Shown in pieces: positions 36,083 through 45,158 of a DNA stretch of 64,000 nt. Origin of the DNA: Natronococcus sp. AD-5 (lineage in GTDB: Archaea > Halobacteriota > Halobacteria > Halobacteriales > Natrialbaceae); assembly GCF_030734285.1 (NCBI RefSeq), contig NZ_CP132294.1, positions 2,480,001 through 2,544,000 of the forward strand, given 5' to 3'. Under the pieces are notes generated by a model. It worked only from the letters and a program-made list of their open reading frames with translations. It was not told the origin of the DNA and ran no database searches. How positions within the stretch are numbered: the first letter of the stretch is position 1; every line of letters begins with the position of its first letter. A program made the translations under genes and the position numbers.

Positions 36083-36369
36083 CGTAATCACCTGCGGGCG
36101 TTTCCTGGTTCAATCCGGCGGATACTCCGCGGATCACATTCCGACCTGTGGTGGCTCCGCGCCGAACAGGTGCCCGCTGACGCCCGCGGCTCAGCGAGTC
36201 GTGCTGATCTACCCAACTCCCGAGTATAAGAGCTTCGAAGCGCGACCGCTCGGCCGCAGCGCTCCGCGACGAGTCCGTCGACACGCCGGTCGGCGCGTGT
36301 GGCGCTCCCTACCGCCGGTTGTGCGGTTCCTGACGCGCGTTTTGCGCTCCGTTTCCCTCGCTCGAGCCG

Positions 36370-36564
36370 CTACGCGGGCTCGAGCAGTTCGTACTCCTGC
36401 GAGAGATCGTCCCAGAACTGGTCGACCGACTGCATCGACTCGATCGACTCCAGACGGTCGCGCAACTGCTCGGCCTCCGACTCCGACGTCATCCCCTCGT
36501 GGACCGCCTCGTCGACGACCGTCGCGAGTACGTCTTTCTGGTACTCGAGTGGTGTCTCGGACAT
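36370..36564 (-). CDS. Small conserved haloarchaeal protein (64 residues)
   Basis: A short acidic, helical protein starting MSETPLEYQKDVLATVVDEA and ending DDLSQEYELLEPA. The composition and amphipathic spacing indicate a real protein, perhaps a coiled coil or helical bundle. No motif or function is recognised. The start at 36564 is chosen over an upstream in-frame ATG because the residues between look non-coding. Confidence 0.6.
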   Translation of the reverse strand: MSETPLEYQKDVLATVVDEAVHEGMTSESEAEQLRDRLESIESMQSVDQFWDDLSQEYELLEPA

Positions 36565-36961
36565 ACCAGTTCGACCTACGCGATCGGGGCTGTTAGTTAT
36601 GAAATCCACTATCACCGTTGTACAGATGATAACGAATGACTAGCGCCCGGTGCGGACCGTTGCTGGAGTGTTGCAGCGACGTCAATCCGGCTGAACGACG
36701 ATCGGACGCCCGAACGACAGTGCGAGCGTCGCGAAATCGTCGTCGCCGTCGAACGCTTCGCCGGTCGTTTCTCGATTGCAACGCCGGATCCGGTCGTACC
36801 GTGACCGCCCGTCGGGTGAACCGTTCAGTCCGATTCCGTCAATAGGACGGACGAAGGGGGAGTTTCCGTGGGTCGAACAGTTTTGTGTGCGAAACCAGCT
36901 GACGTTTGGACAGACTTGCCACAACCTTTTGTACGGATACAAAATAACGGAACCGTGTGTT
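36565..36961. other. Intergenic stretch upstream of the protease cluster
   Basis: AT-richer DNA next to 36961 (TTTTGTACGGATACAAAAT near 36929-36947, an imperfect inverted repeat) is probably the promoter/operator of the first S8 protease. A minus-strand frame ending at 36682 (GDDDFATLALSFGRPIVVQP) has haloarchaeal composition but no start, so it may be a gene remnant. Confidence 0.35.
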
Positions 36962-39900
36962 ATGAGAAAACACGACAGTGTGGGAAGGGAGAACGAGAGT
37001 ACGCACGTATCGCGACGATCGCTGCTCCGACTCGGGGCGCTGGCGGGCGTCGGACTCGTGGGATCGGCGGCAACCGTCGATCGGGCGACGGCCCTCGGCG
37101 CCGATAGTGGGGACTCGTTCGACGTCGTATACGCCAACGTTCGCGTCAGAGAAGCGTTGCAGGCCTGGGAGCGCGGCTATCGGGGCCGACCCGACCGGTC
37201 GATCGCGCTCACCGACTCCGGAACGGACGCGCGGCATCCGGACGTCGGCCCCTGGAACGGCGTCACCGTCACTACCGAAGACGGCGAGTTCGAACTCCGG
37301 TCGACGCACCCGGGCGGCGGAGACGAAGACGACGTCGACACGCGGGAGCTCGACAGCGAGACGTTCGAGGGAACCAACCAGGGCGCGGTCGTCATCGGGC
37401 TGGTCGACAGTCCCGAGCTGTCGCCGGTCGACGGCACGGAGCGCATCGAGGCGACCCTCGAGTGGGAGGACGAGGGCGTTTCGGAGATGGAGATTCGACT
37501 CCTCGAGGACGGGACGCAGCGCACGGCCGCCCGGGGAGCCGAAGGGCCGCTGACGATCGCCTACGACGGCTACGCGACCGACGGCGAGTACGAACTCGAG
37601 ATCGTCTGCTGGGAGGGCGTCGTCGAGTACGAGGCCGTCGCCGTCTACCAGGAGTTCGTCGGGGACGGCGGTGGCGGCTCGAACGGCGAGACGGGCCGCG
37701 AGGTAGATCCGTTCGAATCGGTCGAGCGAACCGGCCTGCCGCACCTCGTCGGCTGGCACAACGACCACGACCGGTACGGCAGCTACAGCCGTCCGCGCGA
37801 CGATAACGGGCACGGCACCCACGTCGCCTCGATCATGGCCGGCAGCGGTCGGGCGAGCGCGATCGACACCGACCGGACGCAGGTCGACGAGCCGCGGACG
37901 ACGCTCGCGCTCGGCGACGCGCTGAGCTACGAGGTCGACGCCCGCGCCGGAACCGGCGTCTTCGGCAGCGTCTTCGGCGACGCCATCGAGGTCGTCGTCG
38001 AGGGGCCCGACGGCGAGGAACTCGCCCGCGCCGCCGGCGCCTCCGGCACGAGCGAAGAGTCGCTCGAAAACAACATCGTGGAGACGCCGACCGTCCACGA
38101 CGACGGCGAGGCGACCTACACCGTCCACGTGCGCACGCTCGAGGGCGAACTGATCACGTCGGGTCGCGTCGAAACCGTCGCGGTCGGCGCGTTCCTCCAC
38201 GCCGGCGAGACGGGCGGCGACGCCCTCGAGGGCGGCGACCCGTCGCTGCACGCCGGTTACGCGCCCGGCTACAGCATCACGAGCCTGACCGACCTCGGGA
38301 CCGCGACCGAGACGTTCGGCGAGTTCGCCGACGAGTTCGCGGCGACGTTCAACGTCCGCGCGCTCAACATGTCCTGGGGCTACGTCGGCGGCCTCCCGCT
38401 GGGGGCGGCCGGCGGAACGCTCGACGACATCCCGGCGTCGATCCGACGGATCGCGGAGGCGGGGGTCGTCCCGGTCGCGGCGGCCGGGAACGACGCCACC
38501 CCTGCGAGCGGTAACGGCGCGCCCGCCGTCGCGAACGAGGCCGTCTCCGTCGTCTCGACGGGGCCGTACGACGGCATCGCCGCCTACTCCTCCGGCGGTA
38601 TCGGCGGCGTCGACGACGACTCCGGCGAGCCGTACATGAAACCCGACGTCACCGCACCCGGCGGGCAGGTCAACGTCCTCGATATCGCCGCACAAACCGG
38701 CGAGCCGGAGGACGACGTCACCGAGGGCGAGGGCGACGAGGAAGCGACGGACGCCGACCTCGAGCCCGTCGAGGAACTCGAAGCGCTCGACTCCGCGGCG
38801 CTCGAGCCGAAGACCGAGTTCGACGAGGCGATCACCGGCGACGCGGACTACGAGATCGACCTCGCCGACGAGGTCCTCGACGCCCTGACCGACGTCGACG
38901 GGGAACTCCTCGGCAACCACGGGCAGGGTCGCAGTGACGGCGACCGCTACGGCGACATCCGCGATTACACGGGCAAGGCCGGAACGTCGATGGCCGCGCC
39001 CTCGGTCACCGGGATGGTCGGACTCGTCGCCGACGCGATGGAAGACGACGCCCCGGAGTCGATCTCGATCCCCGAACCCGCCGAAGCGGGCTACGAGGAC
39101 GCGCTCCGGCTCAAGCAGGTCCTGCTCGCGACCGCGAGCGAGACCGCGCTGACCGCCGCGCCGTACCACCGCGCGAAGGCCCCGATCTACCGCTTCGGTG
39201 GCCGGGACCCCTACGAGGGCTACGGCCGCGCGAACGTCGGCCCGGCCATCGACGCCGTCACTCGAGACCTCACGGACGAGTCGATCTCCGGAACGGTCGG
39301 CCTCGGCGTTCCCGACGACGAGCGCGCCGTCGCCGGCTACGTCTGCGTCTCGAATCCCGGGGAGATCGACGCGTCGGTCGAGTTCAGCCACTACGGCGGC
39401 GCCAACGCCGGCGCGACGAAGGGCGCTCCGCACGTCGACCTCTTCCTGTACGACGCACAGAACCCCGACGAGCTGACCGGCGAACCGACGGTCGTGGACA
39501 AGGACGCCGGTCTCGAGGGCGCCGCCGCCGTCTCGACGACCGTCTCGCCGGACGACCTCGAGGACAGCGGCGGCGAGCGCGTCCTCTACGTCGTCGCGAA
39601 GCTCGTGAACGTCCCCGGACTCGTCAACGGCTTCGACGTCCGGGCGCACCTCGACCTCGAGACCGCGTTCGACGAGGCCGGCCTCCTCGTCGAGGGCGAT
39701 CGCGAGGACGACGCCTCGGTCTTCACCGGCGGCCAGACCAATCGCACGGACCTCGGCGTCACGGTTCGCCACCCCGACGGCGAGGACGTCATCGTGCGCG
39801 ATACGGTCCCCGAGGGCTGGGACGTCGACGAAGAGTACGGCAACGTCGAGGCGACGACGCCCGCCTTCGGCGGCGGCACGCACGTCTACTTCGGCGTCGA

Positions 39901-40096
39901 CGACCCGCGGTCGGCCTACGAGGAGCTGACGCACTTCGCGCAGGCGCCGAACGACGTCGAGGAGTCCGGGCGCTACACCTTCGGCCCGATCGCGGTCACG
40001 ACCGACACGGGCGACGACGGGACGCTCACCGGCCGCGAGTGGACCGCGATCAGCGGCACCGACCGGACGGTCACCGTCGTCGCCGAGGAAACCTGA
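36962..40096 (+). CDS. Tat-exported S8 (subtilisin-like) peptidase with shared C-terminal module
   Basis: The 1044-residue protein begins with a Tat signal, SRRSLLRLGALAGVGLVGSA. The catalytic triad is D85 (ALTDSGTDARHPD), H284 (DNGHGTHVASIMAG) and S676 (GTSMAAPSVTG). The oxyanion Asn is in AAAGNDATP. About 190 residues separate Asp and His, far more than in subtilisin, and another insertion of ~140 residues follows His, probably beta-sandwich inserts. The last ~130 residues (from DREDDASVFTGGQTNRTDL) match the C-terminus of the M14 peptidase at 41749. No I9-type propeptide is evident. Secreted or surface-held, it heads a run of four exported peptidases in the same direction. Confidence 0.9.
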   Translation: MRKHDSVGRENESTHVSRRSLLRLGALAGVGLVGSAATVDRATALGADSGDSFDVVYANVRVREALQAWERGYRGRPDRSIALTDSGTDARHPDVGPWNGVTVTTEDGEFELRSTHPGGGDEDDVDTRELDSETFEGTNQGAVVIGLVDSPELSPVDGTERIEATLEWEDEGVSEMEIRLLEDGTQRTAARGAEGPLTIAYDGYATDGEYELEIVCWEGVVEYEAVAVYQEFVGDGGGGSNGETGREVDPFESVERTGLPHLVGWHNDHDRYGSYSRPRDDNGHGTHVASIMAGSGRASAIDTDRTQVDEPRTTLALGDALSYEVDARAGTGVFGSVFGDAIEVVVEGPDGEELARAAGASGTSEESLENNIVETPTVHDDGEATYTVHVRTLEGELITSGRVETVAVGAFLHAGETGGDALEGGDPSLHAGYAPGYSITSLTDLGTATETFGEFADEFAATFNVRALNMSWGYVGGLPLGAAGGTLDDIPASIRRIAEAGVVPVAAAGNDATPASGNGAPAVANEAVSVVSTGPYDGIAAYSSGGIGGVDDDSGEPYMKPDVTAPGGQVNVLDIAAQTGEPEDDVTEGEGDEEATDADLEPVEELEALDSAALEPKTEFDEAITGDADYEIDLADEVLDALTDVDGELLGNHGQGRSDGDRYGDIRDYTGKAGTSMAAPSVTGMVGLVADAMEDDAPESISIPEPAEAGYEDALRLKQVLLATASETALTAAPYHRAKAPIYRFGGRDPYEGYGRANVGPAIDAVTRDLTDESISGTVGLGVPDDERAVAGYVCVSNPGEIDASVEFSHYGGANAGATKGAPHVDLFLYDAQNPDELTGEPTVVDKDAGLEGAAAVSTTVSPDDLEDSGGERVLYVVAKLVNVPGLVNGFDVRAHLDLETAFDEAGLLVEGDREDDASVFTGGQTNRTDLGVTVRHPDGEDVIVRDTVPEGWDVDEEYGNVEATTPAFGGGTHVYFGVDDPRSAYEELTHFAQAPNDVEESGRYTFGPIAVTTDTGDDGTLTGREWTAISGTDRTVTVVAEET

Positions 40097-40209
40097 TCGA
40101 CTCGCTCGGAACGGCCCGGCGACGCCGCCTCTCTTCGAATCTGAACCACCACGCCACGGACGCGCTCGAGCGAACCGTGCGAATTGCACACACCGAACAC
40201 GACGAACGA

Positions 40210-41688
40210 ATGTCACCCACCCCACACTCGACAGCATCGAACCGACGACAGTTCCTCCGACTCGTCGGCGCCGCGAGCGCCGGCGCGGTCGCGTTCAGCG
40301 GCGCCGCCGCCGCGGCGATCGCGGACGGCCTCGAGACCGACGCCGACGACCTCCAGGAAGCGCTGGTCGTCTTCGACGACGCCGACGACGTCGATCGGCT
40401 CGCCGAACTCGACCTCGCCGAGGGCTTCTACGGCTACGAGACGCTCCCGATCGGTTACGGCCTGCTCTCGGGCGACCAACTGCTCGAGGTCGCCGGCTGG
40501 GAGGAGGTCCGCCGCGTCTCGCCCAACGCCGAACTCGACTGGGAGCACGACGACGCCAGACCCGATACCCGCGCCCGCGAGGTCCAGGCGGGCGAGGGGC
40601 TCGAGACGCCGTACACCGGCGAGAACGTCCACGCGGCCGTCATCGACACCGGCATCGACGGCGCCCATCCGGATCTCGAGGGGAACCTCGAGGCGAACTG
40701 GCAGTGGGTCGGAAACCCGCTCGACGAGGGCGGCGAGGACGACGTCTGGGTCGACCTCGGCGCCGTCAACAGCGACGACGTCGGCCACGGGACCCACTGC
40801 TGCGGCAGCGTCGGCGCCGACGGCTCGGAGAGCGACGGCGAGTACCGCGGGATGGCCCCCGATGTGACGCTGACGTCGTACTCGACGAACGCGTCGCTCA
40901 CGCTGTTGAAAGCCACGTCAGCGTACGACCACCTGCTCACGCTTCAAGAGTCCGGCGAGCACGAGATCCACCTCGCGTCGAACTCCTACGGCGCCGGGCC
41001 CGGCGAGTTCGACCCCTGGGATCCGCTGAACGTCGCCACCTGGTACGCCTACGAAGCGGACGTCCTGGTCTCGTTCTCGGCGGGCAACGACGGCCCCGAG
41101 AACGACACGCTGGGCCAGCGCAAGCAGGCGCCGTACGTGATGAACGTCGCCGCCGCTCACGCCGACCAGTCGATCACCGACTTCTCCTCGCGAGGCGACG
41201 CCGAGGGCAACCACGACCGCGAGACAGCCTTCGAGAACGTCGTCGATCTCTACTCCGGCGTCCCCGAGGACGAGATCGACGGCCCGTTCGGCCTCCACCG
41301 GCCGAGCGTCGCGGCCAAGGGCGCGAGCGTGATGAGCACGCTCAACCCGGCCCACCCGCTGCAGGCCTACGCCGTAGACGACGAGGTCTACTACGGCCTG
41401 CTCAGCGGCACGAGCATGGCCTGTCCGGTCGCCGTCGGCTGCGCCGCTCTCGCGCTCGACGCCTACCTCGAGCACCACGGCGAGGTGCCCGACCCGATCG
41501 ACGTCATCTCGACGCTCGAGGCGACCGCGGACGCCGCGGCGACGGACGGACTCGAGGAGCCGAGCGGGACGGCCGAGTACGCGCCGACCAACGCCGGCGC
41601 GGGCTACGTCGACGCCCTGGCCGCCGCGCAGCGCACCGAGGACGGCGACCTCGCGAGCTTCGAGGAGGTGACCCTGGCGGACGAGTAG
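40210..41688 (+). CDS. Tat-exported S8 peptidase (halolysin-like)
   Basis: The 492-residue protein has a Tat signal (NRRQFLRLVGAASAGAVAFS). An I9-like pro-region (EALVVFDDADDVDRLAELDL) follows, then a subtilase domain with D146 (VIDTGIDGAHPDL), H193 (GHGTHCCGSV), N293 (SAGNDGPEN) and S402 (GTSMACPVAVG). Paired cysteines next to the His and Ser (CC at 197-198 and C405) may form disulphides in the exported protein. It is highly similar to the S8 protein at 45159 and lies 113 bases after the first protease gene. Confidence 0.92.
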   Translation: MSPTPHSTASNRRQFLRLVGAASAGAVAFSGAAAAAIADGLETDADDLQEALVVFDDADDVDRLAELDLAEGFYGYETLPIGYGLLSGDQLLEVAGWEEVRRVSPNAELDWEHDDARPDTRAREVQAGEGLETPYTGENVHAAVIDTGIDGAHPDLEGNLEANWQWVGNPLDEGGEDDVWVDLGAVNSDDVGHGTHCCGSVGADGSESDGEYRGMAPDVTLTSYSTNASLTLLKATSAYDHLLTLQESGEHEIHLASNSYGAGPGEFDPWDPLNVATWYAYEADVLVSFSAGNDGPENDTLGQRKQAPYVMNVAAAHADQSITDFSSRGDAEGNHDRETAFENVVDLYSGVPEDEIDGPFGLHRPSVAAKGASVMSTLNPAHPLQAYAVDDEVYYGLLSGTSMACPVAVGCAALALDAYLEHHGEVPDPIDVISTLEATADAAATDGLEEPSGTAEYAPTNAGAGYVDALAAAQRTEDGDLASFEEVTLADE

Positions 41689-41748
41689 CGACCTCCGCCG
41701 ACGCCGGAGCACAGCCCGACGAACGACGCGAAACAGCCAACGATACCC

Positions 41749-44700
41749 ATGAGCGAGTACGATTCATCGCACGACGAAGCGGAACCGCACGACGCGGACG
41801 AACGGGGACGCAACCACGCCGGTCACACCCACGAGACGCTCGACGAGAGCGCGTTCGACGACGTCTCGATCGGCCGTCGCCAGTTCGGCCGACTGGCCGC
41901 CGCCGTCGGGGCGGCGCTGGCGCTCCCCGGGAACGCCGTCGCCGACCTCGAGAACGAGACGATGACCGACGAGTACGAGTACGTCGTCAACCACACGCCC
42001 GACGACTACCCGGCTCCGACGCTGATCCGGTTCGCGGATACGTCGGGGATCGACGACCTGCTCGGCCTCGATCTCGAGGTCGACGACGACTGGATCCTCG
42101 AGGAGCGGTCGGTCGCCTACGCGCAGTTGACGACCGCCCAGGTCGAGGACGTCGTCGACCTGCCGACCGCGGAGGAGTTGAGCTACACGCCCGGCTCGAA
42201 CCCGTTCTGGCGGCTGGGCTACTACCCGCTCGGGGTGTTCCCCCAGCCCCACCGGAGCGTCGACTTCGTCGACTACGAGCAGATGATCGACGGGCTCTCC
42301 CATCTCGAGTCCGAGCACGGCGATCGGCTGAACTTCTTCCCGATCGACGAGGACGCCCAGTACGGCGAGAGCCCGGGCCACTACAACTACGTCTCCGACC
42401 GCGACGATCCGAAGGACGTCTACGTCGCCGAGTTGACGAACGACGTCCGCGACCGGGAGTCGTTCGAGGAGAAGCGGAAGGTGATGTTCGTCCTCGGGAT
42501 GCACGGCCTCGAGCGGGCGGGCGTCGAAGCCGGCACGCGATTCATCGAGCAGTTGCTTCGAGGGACCGAACAGGAGACCGCGAACTTGCTCGACGACGCG
42601 GTGCTTCTGTTCCTCTTTGCCAACCCGGACGGGTGGGTCGCGCGGAGTCCCCAGCACTCGAGCGGCTGGCAGCTCGCCGGCCCCGGGACCGGCCTTCCGC
42701 GCGCCCCCGCCGCGCCGCTGTACGAGCGCGGCAACGCGGAGATATACGACACCAACCGCCAGTACCCGACCGTCGGTTGGATCGATCCCGCGCACTTCCC
42801 GAGCGAGCCCGATCCGGATCGGGCGGTCGGCGACTCGCCGCCGCGGGACGTGGTCGAGCGCGTCCCCGACTCGCTCGGCATCGTCGAGCACTTCCGGAAC
42901 TACGAGAACATCACGCACGGCGCGGACCTCCACGGGATGTTCTGGAACTCGGACTTCATCCTCGGGATGATCAACCAGAACGAGTACACCCAGGACGAGT
43001 TCCACGACCTCTACGAGATGAACCGGGTTCTCGAGGCCGACCTCGAGGAGGAACTCGACGACTGGGAGACCCTGGCCGACGTTCAAGAGGCGGCGACCGG
43101 TGACTACAACCCCGAGGTGCTGTTTCCGATCCTGCCCGAAACCGCGTACGATTATTCGACCATCTGGGACGCCATCGGGTACACCATCACCGGCGGACTC
43201 ATCGGCTGGATGGCGGCCGACGAGTCCCTGGGCGGGCTGGGCGTGACCACGATGGGATTCGAGATGGCCTACAGCCACATGATCGGCGGAAACGTCTACA
43301 ATCCCGAACTCGTCGACATCCAGACCAGGGGCTACCAGGCGTCGATCCGGACGATGACCGAGTACGCCCTCCGCGACGTCGACTCGAGCGTCGTCTCGGA
43401 CGGCGAATCCGTCGCCTACGTCGCCACCGACGGGCTCACCCGCTCGTCGGACGACCTCGAGTTCGCGAGCGACACCTCGCTTGCGGTCGAGACGACCTCG
43501 ACGACCGTCGCACCCGGGGAGACGGCGACGATCTCGTTCGACGTCGAGGAGGGGGTGCACACCCTCTCGGTGAATCCCCACGCCGACGACGGTCTCGCCG
43601 ACGCGATCCTTCGAGGACCCGCGGGATCGGCCGTTCGCACTTCGCGGCCGTCCGAGACGAACGCTAACGCTCACCACCACCACGAGCCGTGGACGGTCAA
43701 GCGTCCCCGAGCCGGGACCTGGACGGTCGAGTTCACGAGCCTCATGGCCGACAGCGATCCCGAGGACGTGATCGAACCCGAGGTCGAGGTCGGAACGCTC
43801 TCGGCCGAGGGCAACCCCGACCCGCGCGAGGCGCTCGGCTTCGAACAGGAGGAGTACGAGGTGACCCCCCTCGAGTTCTTCGCGGACTACGACGCCAGCA
43901 ACGCCGGCGTCGAGGTCGTCGAACTAACCGTCGACGACGTCAAATCCGGTGCCCACCACGACCACGAGAACCTCGTCGTCGTTCACGACGACTTCGCGGC
44001 CGACGCGGAGTACGTCGCCGCCCTCGACGACTACGTCGAGGCGGACGGCAACCTCGTGTTGACCGATACGGGCGTCGCGCTGCTGGCGGAACTCGAGAGC
44101 GCCCCCGGCGTGAGCGACGACGACGTCACCCGCAACGCCGAGTTCGAGGTCGCCCACCTCGATGAGAAAGACGAGGACCACCCGCTGTTGACCGACGCGC
44201 GCCCCATCCAGCAGCTGCTCTGGAAGGTCGCGCCGCTGGGCTACGCCTACGCCGAGGAGGCCCCGATGACGCTCGTCGACCCGGACGCGTTCGAGTCCTC
44301 GGGCGGCCTTTCGGCCGGTAAAACCGACGGTCAGGTCGCCGCGGGTTCGATCTTCACCGATCCCGACGAGTGGCAGGGCATCCACGTCGTCGGCGGGCTG
44401 CTCCCGCCCGCGAGCCAGGAGAACCTCCACCCGTTCGGGCTGATGAACCACGCGGTGTCGTTCTTCGGTCACACCGTCTTCACCAACGCGCTCGGCTTCG
44501 AGCAGGTACGGACGGTCGACGGCGAGGAAATCAAGCGCTTCGGCGACGCCGACCAGGGGCCGATCGAAGGCGAGGAACCCGCGTTCACGGTCGAGGGCGA
44601 CCGCGAGGACTCGGGATCGGTCTTCACCGGCGGCCAGACCAACCGCACGGAACTCGACGTGGACGTCCTCGAACCCGACGACGAGACCGTGCTGGTACGG

Positions 44701-44994
44701 GATACGGTGCCCGAGAACTGGGGCGTCGACGAGGAGTACGGCGACGTCGAAGCGACCGCGCCCGCGACGAACGGCGGCACGCACGTCTACTTTGGCCTGG
44801 ACGATCCCGCCGGGAGCTACGAGGAACTGACCCACTTCGCCGAAGCGCCCGACGACGTCCTCGAGAGCGACGCCTACGAGTTCGGCCCGATCGCCGTCTC
44901 GCGTGACGCGGGCGACGGAACGCTCACCGACCGCGAGTGGATCGACCTCGAGGACACCGATCGAGACGTCACCGTTGTCGCGGAGGACGTCTAG
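41749..44994 (+). CDS. Tat-exported M14 family zinc carboxypeptidase-like protein
   Basis: The 1081-residue protein starts with a long acidic n-region and a Tat signal (GRRQFGRLAAAVGAALALPG). Zinc ligands are H252 and E255 in MHGLERAGVEAG, with H395 in GADLHGMFW. NPDGW and DTNRQYP supply substrate-binding residues. A glutamate in the late catalytic region is expected but I did not place it with certainty. After the catalytic domain come beta-rich regions (EVVELTVDDVKSG, VVHDDFAADAEYV) and the ~130-residue C-terminal module shared with the S8 protein at 36962. It is flanked by two closely related S8 peptidases, suggesting joint extracellular protein digestion. Confidence 0.88.
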   Translation: MSEYDSSHDEAEPHDADERGRNHAGHTHETLDESAFDDVSIGRRQFGRLAAAVGAALALPGNAVADLENETMTDEYEYVVNHTPDDYPAPTLIRFADTSGIDDLLGLDLEVDDDWILEERSVAYAQLTTAQVEDVVDLPTAEELSYTPGSNPFWRLGYYPLGVFPQPHRSVDFVDYEQMIDGLSHLESEHGDRLNFFPIDEDAQYGESPGHYNYVSDRDDPKDVYVAELTNDVRDRESFEEKRKVMFVLGMHGLERAGVEAGTRFIEQLLRGTEQETANLLDDAVLLFLFANPDGWVARSPQHSSGWQLAGPGTGLPRAPAAPLYERGNAEIYDTNRQYPTVGWIDPAHFPSEPDPDRAVGDSPPRDVVERVPDSLGIVEHFRNYENITHGADLHGMFWNSDFILGMINQNEYTQDEFHDLYEMNRVLEADLEEELDDWETLADVQEAATGDYNPEVLFPILPETAYDYSTIWDAIGYTITGGLIGWMAADESLGGLGVTTMGFEMAYSHMIGGNVYNPELVDIQTRGYQASIRTMTEYALRDVDSSVVSDGESVAYVATDGLTRSSDDLEFASDTSLAVETTSTTVAPGETATISFDVEEGVHTLSVNPHADDGLADAILRGPAGSAVRTSRPSETNANAHHHHEPWTVKRPRAGTWTVEFTSLMADSDPEDVIEPEVEVGTLSAEGNPDPREALGFEQEEYEVTPLEFFADYDASNAGVEVVELTVDDVKSGAHHDHENLVVVHDDFAADAEYVAALDDYVEADGNLVLTDTGVALLAELESAPGVSDDDVTRNAEFEVAHLDEKDEDHPLLTDARPIQQLLWKVAPLGYAYAEEAPMTLVDPDAFESSGGLSAGKTDGQVAAGSIFTDPDEWQGIHVVGGLLPPASQENLHPFGLMNHAVSFFGHTVFTNALGFEQVRTVDGEEIKRFGDADQGPIEGEEPAFTVEGDREDSGSVFTGGQTNRTELDVDVLEPDDETVLVRDTVPENWGVDEEYGDVEATAPATNGGTHVYFGLDDPAGSYEELTHFAEAPDDVLESDAYEFGPIAVSRDAGDGTLTDREWIDLEDTDRDVTVVAEDV

Positions 44995-45158
44995 GTCCCC
45001 GCGGCGCCGCCGGAATCGAAACCGGCGGCTCGTTTCTCTCGGTCCGCCCGTAGGGAGAGACCGTTGATATTACACCCCCTGGGAGTTATTTCAGCATAGT
45101 GAAATCGAAAGATATGAGATAGTTGGCAGTAACTACCTATCGAGGTACGAGATACCAT

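Noticed and set aside
36682-36843. Minus-strand frame ending GDDDFATLALSFGRPIVVQP
   Set aside because: Composition is haloarchaeal but no start codon lies in a sensible place and no family is recognised; noted only as a possible remnant.
36839-40237. 1132-codon open frame antisense to the first S8 peptidase
   Set aside because: Shadow of a strongly coding gene with a complete catalytic triad; the antisense product has no recognisable feature.
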